Below are positions 5,339-7,659 of a DNA stretch of 7,659 nucleotides, in pieces (position 1 is the stretch's first letter; the number at the start of each line of letters is the position of its first letter). This stretch comes from an uncultured Oscillospiraceae bacterium (GTDB taxonomy: Bacteria > Bacillota > Clostridia > Oscillospirales > Ruminococcaceae): positions 1-7,659 of the forward strand of contig USLH01000110.1 in assembly GCA_900555435.1 (NCBI GenBank), in the 5' to 3' direction. The notes beneath the pieces are model-generated. The model searched no databases, was not told the origin of the DNA, and saw only the letters and a list, made by a program, of their open reading frames with translations. The position numbers were made by a program, and so were the translations under genes.

Positions 5339-5385
5339 ATAAGACGGAAAATTTGGGATTTGCAACAGCGGAAATATATTTTTTT
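5339..5385. repeat. Dispersed repeat, copy 1 (partner at 7305-7353)
   Basis: It begins ATAAGACGG, contains the shared 14-base core GGATTTGCAACAGC (5356-5369), then GGAAAT and a T run. The second copy at 7305-7353 has the same order and direction, with a 4-base insertion and a few substitutions. Both copies lie in noncoding DNA next to a promoter. Confidence 0.6.
5353..5380 (+). promoter_or_regulatory. Possible promoter of the holin-like gene
   Basis: TTGGGA (5353-5358, 4 of 6 to consensus) is followed after 16 bases by TATATT (5375-5380, 5 of 6). It would give a leader of about 105 bases before the GTG at 5492, containing the palindrome at 5434-5445. A leftward pair, TTGCAA (5360-5365) with TATGAT (5336-5341), overlaps it at 18-base spacing. 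Confidence 0.4.
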
Positions 5386-5433
5386 ATCGTATGGGTTTAT
5401 TGTATCACATATTTTTGAGCATTTCAATTTTCT

Positions 5434-5445
5434 ATGCCGCGGCAT
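5434..5445. repeat. Perfect 12-base palindrome, candidate operator
   Basis: ATGCCGCGGCAT is its own reverse complement and lies in the leader of the holin-like gene. A near copy, ATGCCGGGGCAT, lies at 5309-5320, exactly 125 bases upstream, on the other side of the promoter boxes. This layout would fit a repressor binding two operators, but no regulator is identified. Confidence 0.4.
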
Positions 5446-5491
5446 GGGTAGAGGCGCTTTCCTATGTGTCCGGAAAAGGGGGTGTGCAATC

Positions 5492-5740
5492 GTGGAGGAG
5501 ATTTTTTTGGAGGCTGCGGCTTCCAATGGTGTTTGGGCCGCACTGAGCTTGGCGCTGATCTTTTTTATTCTGCGTGCTCAGGAAAAACGGGATGCGAAGC
5601 AGGATGAGCGGGAACAGAATTATCAGAAAATCATCGAAGAACTGACGCAAAAGCTGAATATCGTTGCCGACATGCAAGGAAATATCGAAAGGATTCGGGA
5701 TGCCGTTACCACCCATCGTTATGAGACGGATGACCCCTAA
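5492..5740 (+). CDS. BhlA/UviB-type holin-like small membrane protein
   Basis: The protein has 82 residues. The start GTG at 5492 was chosen because AAAGGGGGTG lies 7 bases upstream, close to the full anti-Shine-Dalgarno complement; the in-frame ATG at 5444 has no such site. Residues 1-11 form a short acidic N-terminus (EEIFLEAAAS), 13-29 a membrane helix (GVWAALSLALIFFILRA), then a highly charged helix (EKRDAKQDEREQNYQKIIEE) and LTQKLNIVADMQGNIERI. The order short N-terminus, one membrane helix, charged region, then Q-K-I-I-x-x-L-T-x-K-L-N-I-V is typical of the BhlA/UviB bacteriocin or phage holin-like family. These proteins are thought to permeabilise the membrane for release of lysins or bacteriocins. 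No lysin or bacteriocin gene is adjacent, so it stands alone and may be a prophage remnant or a domesticated gene. Confidence 0.8.
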   Translation: MEEIFLEAAASNGVWAALSLALIFFILRAQEKRDAKQDEREQNYQKIIEELTQKLNIVADMQGNIERIRDAVTTHRYETDDP

Positions 5741-5792
5741 AATTGTGGGAACCTCCATGTTTGCACGAGGAAAAGTTTCAAGATAGGCAAAC

Positions 5793-5820
5793 AAAAAAGG
5801 CCACCGCCAGGTGGCCTTTT
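5793..5820. terminator. Bidirectional terminator between convergent genes
   Basis: AAAAGGCCACC (5795-5805) and GGTGGCCTTTT (5810-5820) form an 11-bp stem with a GCCA loop. The A run on the left and T run on the right allow termination in both directions. It lies between the holin-like gene (stop at 5740, plus) and the surface protein gene (stop at 5831, minus). Confidence 0.85.
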
Positions 5821-5830
5821 CGTACCAGCG

Positions 5831-7264
5831 TTATCTGCGCTTCCGGAGAATCAACAGGATGAGAGCCGCCGCAACAACCACGGCTCCAATGGTGAGAACA
5901 ATGGGGAATACCCCCTTGCGGTCTGCTTCGCTGACATCCGGGGCGTCCACCTGGCTGGCTTCATCGGAGGATTCGTCCATGGACTCCTCCGGCGCGGAAG
6001 CGGAGCTTTCCGGCTGAGATTCCGACGCAGGCTCCGAGACTGCGCTGGAAGGTTCGGAAGGCTGGGAGGATTCCGCGGGCGCAGAGGACGGCGCGGAGCT
6101 TTCTGCCGGTCGAGAGGACTCCACAGGCTTCGACGAAGCGGAGGATGCCGGTGTGCTGGGCTGGGAGGACTCCGGCGGCGTGGATGGGGCGGAAGGCTCC
6201 GACACAGGCTGACTGCTGGGCTGGGAGGGTGCTTGGTTCGGATAGTATTCCGCCAGGGAGTCCAGCGGATAAAGAGTTGGATGCCAGTTGTACTCATCTT
6301 TTGACACTGCCAGTCCCTGAGTCAGGGCTTGGTTGTGCCGGGGATAGTAAATGTTAAGATAAACGCCGTTTTCCCGGGAAACAAAATTACCATTTTGATA
6401 GTCGGTGATCGTATCCGGAAAAACGATTTTTGTTGGGTTCTGAGAATTCTCGGACTTCTTCGGTAGCTGGCCGCGCTCTACTGTTGTCACGCCCCAGGGA
6501 ATAATCAACTCTTGTACCGCGCTATTGAAAAAGGCTGATTTCCCGATGATTTTTACTTCTTTGGGAAACTGAATGGTGGTCTTGTTGCGCGGGCACGCAA
6601 GAAGCGTCTGGTAATCCTTGGTATATAGCGCGCCATCGTAGACCGCATAATAAGGATTGTCTGAGTTTACTTTAAACTCTTGGCAGATGGGCCAAAGGTC
6701 GATCGCTTCCTCGCCTGTGGCAAACCGGGTGTTTTTTCCTAGAACCAGAACGTTTCCGGTGGGGCCGTACCCATTTCCGCCCATGGAACTGTGCCGGGCA
6801 AGCAGCCCAATCCCATCGGCGATGATTATCGTGTCGTAGTAGCTTTTGTAAGCCGATGGCCACTGGATATCTGTGAGCCGAAAATCCCCCTCACCGTTTA
6901 ACATGACCGTTCGGGATGCCACATCTATTGTCCAGGAAAAGCCGTCGTCGGAAAGCATGGTAATGTCTTTGAGATTGCCGATTCCTTCCGCAAGAAATCC
7001 GCAGTCTTTTATGATCACATGCTCGATTTCGTTTTGATACGGCTTCCATGCTTCTCCGTCTGCGTTGGTTCGAATGTCCGCAACTTTTTGCACGGTTAGA
7101 GTTTTGGTCTCTGTATCAAATTTCCAGCTAAAAATGACCGCGCTGCCATTGGAAGTTTTGATTTCTCCGGCGATTGTTTCTGCAAATACGGTCGTGCCTG
7201 CCCATAGGCAAATGGCGAAGCTCATGGCCGTCATCGCAAGCAGAATCTTCCAGAGTTTCTTCAT
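5831..7264 (-). CDS. BspA-like leucine-rich surface protein with Ser/Pro stalk and C-terminal anchor
   Basis: The protein has 477 residues from ATG at 7264, preceded by AAAGGAAG about 9 bases upstream; the GTG at 7273 is too close to that site. A signal peptide comes first (MKKLWKILLAMTAMSFAICL, cleavage near VFA/ET). Two diverged segments of the W-x-x-D...T-L-T-V kind follow (FSWKFDTETKTLTV, FSWTIDVASRTVML). Then come BspA/LRR_5-type repeats around residues 200-290, with the pattern I-x-F-P-K-E-V-K-I-I-G-K-S-A-F and E-L-I-I-P-W-G-V. From about 345 to 440 there is a low-complexity Ser/Pro/Glu/Ala stalk (PSQPSSQPVSEPSAPSTPPE and similar). The end is a membrane helix (FPIVLTIGAVVVAAALILLI) and LRKRR. 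There is no LPXTG motif before the helix, so it is anchored by the membrane segment. It is probably exposed on the cell surface; ligand unknown. It is a single-gene unit ending at the bidirectional terminator. Confidence 0.9.
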   Translation of the reverse strand: MKKLWKILLAMTAMSFAICLWAGTTVFAETIAGEIKTSNGSAVIFSWKFDTETKTLTVQKVADIRTNADGEAWKPYQNEIEHVIIKDCGFLAEGIGNLKDITMLSDDGFSWTIDVASRTVMLNGEGDFRLTDIQWPSAYKSYYDTIIIADGIGLLARHSSMGGNGYGPTGNVLVLGKNTRFATGEEAIDLWPICQEFKVNSDNPYYAVYDGALYTKDYQTLLACPRNKTTIQFPKEVKIIGKSAFFNSAVQELIIPWGVTTVERGQLPKKSENSQNPTKIVFPDTITDYQNGNFVSRENGVYLNIYYPRHNQALTQGLAVSKDEYNWHPTLYPLDSLAEYYPNQAPSQPSSQPVSEPSAPSTPPESSQPSTPASSASSKPVESSRPAESSAPSSAPAESSQPSEPSSAVSEPASESQPESSASAPEESMDESSDEASQVDAPDVSEADRKGVFPIVLTIGAVVVAAALILLILRKRR

Positions 7265-7301
7265 TTCAAACACTTCCTTTGGTTATATAAATCTATATGC
7301 T

Positions 7302-7331
7302 TAAATAAGACGGCAAAAACAGGATTTGCAA
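7302..7331 (-). promoter_or_regulatory. Possible promoter of the surface-protein gene
   Basis: On the minus strand, TTGCAA (7326-7331) is followed after 17-18 bases by TTATTT/TATTTA (7302-7308). It falls 38 bases before the ATG at 7264, within repeat copy 2. The -10 is weak. The same geometry in copy 1 gives a better TATGAT, which supports the boxes being functional in at least one copy. Confidence 0.3.
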
Positions 7332-7353
7332 CAGCACCCGCGGAAATTTTTTT
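7305..7353. repeat. Dispersed repeat, copy 2 (partner at 5339-5385)
   Basis: It shares ATAAGACGG, the core GGATTTGCAACAGC (7322-7335), and GGAAAT followed by a T run with copy 1, and differs by a 4-base insertion (ACCC) and several substitutions. It lies directly upstream of the surface-protein gene. Confidence 0.6.
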
Positions 7354-7410
7354 GGAAACCGAAATATTCCCATTCTACCATGCTTTTTCCCCATCAGCAA
7401 GCAGTTCTGA

Positions 7411-7450
7411 AAGTAAAAACAGCTGCACCATTCCGAAGAACGGTGCAGCT
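7411..7450 (-). terminator. Terminator of the pyruvate phosphate dikinase gene
   Basis: On the minus strand, AGCTGCACCGTTC and GAATGGTGCAGCT pair (13 bp, one G-T) around a stable TTCG tetraloop, followed by G and five T. It begins 41 bases after the stop codon at 7491. Confidence 0.9.
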
Positions 7451-7490
7451 GTAACGCTATGGCGTGATTCTTACGCTCTGCGCGTCAATC

Positions 7491-7659
7491 TTACTTGCGG
7501 GGATTCTTGATAGCAGCCTGTGCAGCAGCCAGACGGGCGATCGGCACACGGAAGGGAGAGCAGGAAACGTAGGTCAGGCCGATGTTGTGGCAGAACTCCA
7601 CGGTGGAGGGGTCGCCGCCATGCTCGCCGCAGATGCCCAGATGCAGGTCGGGGTTGGTG
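7491..7659 (-). CDS. ppdK: Pyruvate, phosphate dikinase, C-terminal fragment
   Basis: Only the last 55 codons are in the window; the rest lies beyond the right edge. The fragment reads TNPDLHLGICGEHGGDPSTV and continues FCHNIGLTYVSCSPFRVPIA and RLAAAQAAIKNPRK before TAA. The CGEHGGDP motif holds the conserved active-site Cys of the pyruvate/PEP-binding TIM-barrel domain, and SCSPFRVPIARLAAAQA is the standard C-terminus of this enzyme. PpdK interconverts PEP with pyruvate using ATP/AMP and phosphate in the cytosol, commonly in glycolysis or gluconeogenesis of anaerobic Clostridia. The protein ends where the family normally ends, and a terminator follows. Confidence 0.95.
   Translation of the reverse strand, partial: TNPDLHLGICGEHGGDPSTVEFCHNIGLTYVSCSPFRVPIARLAAAQAAIKNPRK

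Larger units (their letters stand above)
5232..5491. other. Noncoding region upstream of the holin-like gene
   Basis: No convincing gene is seen here. It holds two similar 12-base dyads (ATGCCGGGGCAT at 5309-5320, imperfect, and ATGCCGCGGCAT at 5434-5445, perfect), promoter boxes in both directions around 5336-5380, and one copy of a 48-bp element found again at 7305-7353. A short hairpin CAGGC-AGGA-GCCTA near 5243-5256 is also visible. Leftward readings across 5230-5335 give only short unrecognisable peptides. Confidence 0.5.

Noticed and set aside
5444..5491. ATG at 5444 as start of the holin-like protein
   Set aside because: No ribosome binding site before it, and it would add a basic N-terminus (GRGAFLCVRKRG) not expected for the family; GTG 5492 has a near-perfect site.
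5230..5526. Minus-strand 98-codon frame opposite the holin-like gene
   Set aside because: It overlaps the GTG-started holin-like gene, has no ribosome binding site and no recognisable features; its open state is probably chance.

Overview
The window looks like chromosomal DNA from a gut-type Clostridia, probably Oscillospiraceae/Ruminococcaceae. This rests on GC-rich coding sequence, AAGGAG-type ribosome binding sites, a pyruvate phosphate dikinase C-terminus, a BspA-like leucine-rich surface protein with a Ser/Pro stalk, and a Ser/Thr kinase carrying the divergent IDFDASR signature. No rRNA, tRNA, CRISPR array or insertion sequence was seen.

Left part (1-3250, minus strand): a two-gene operon reads leftward. 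It encodes a small divergent Ser/Thr protein kinase (about 2476-3174), then a membrane protein with a cytoplasmic zinc ribbon, one membrane helix and an extracellular beta-helix domain (1220-2464). A strong terminator follows at 1167-1203. Beyond it, with its own promoter, is a secreted cysteine-rich repeat protein (1077 to the left edge and beyond). The kinase has a good Shine-Dalgarno sequence but no ATG, GTG or TTG in frame where the kinase fold begins.

Middle (about 3200-4710, plus strand): a visibly AT-rich islet unlike both flanks. It holds nested inverted repeats, a near-consensus extended -10 promoter, a 17-codon ORF ending inside a perfect 12-bp hairpin, a broken gene for a small secreted protein (no start codon, +1 frameshift in an A6 run), and an intact 208-residue protein of unknown function. 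Recent acquisition and partial decay is the simplest reading; an effector plus partner pair is possible.

Right part: a 139-residue XRE-type HTH protein (4719-5138) followed by two tandem hairpin terminators; a 260-base noncoding stretch with promoter-like boxes and dyads; a BhlA/UviB-type holin-like small membrane protein (5492-5740, GTG start); a convergent bidirectional terminator; a 477-residue BspA-like surface protein on the minus strand (5831-7264); and the C-terminus of pyruvate phosphate dikinase (7491 to the right edge) with its terminator. A sequence of about 48 bp is shared between the regions upstream of the holin-like gene and the surface-protein gene.

Taken together, most genes concern the cell envelope or signalling: a kinase with a membrane-anchored partner, secreted repeat proteins and a possible regulator. 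That these form one system is inference from proximity. Only the kinase and beta-helix pair is supported as an operon.
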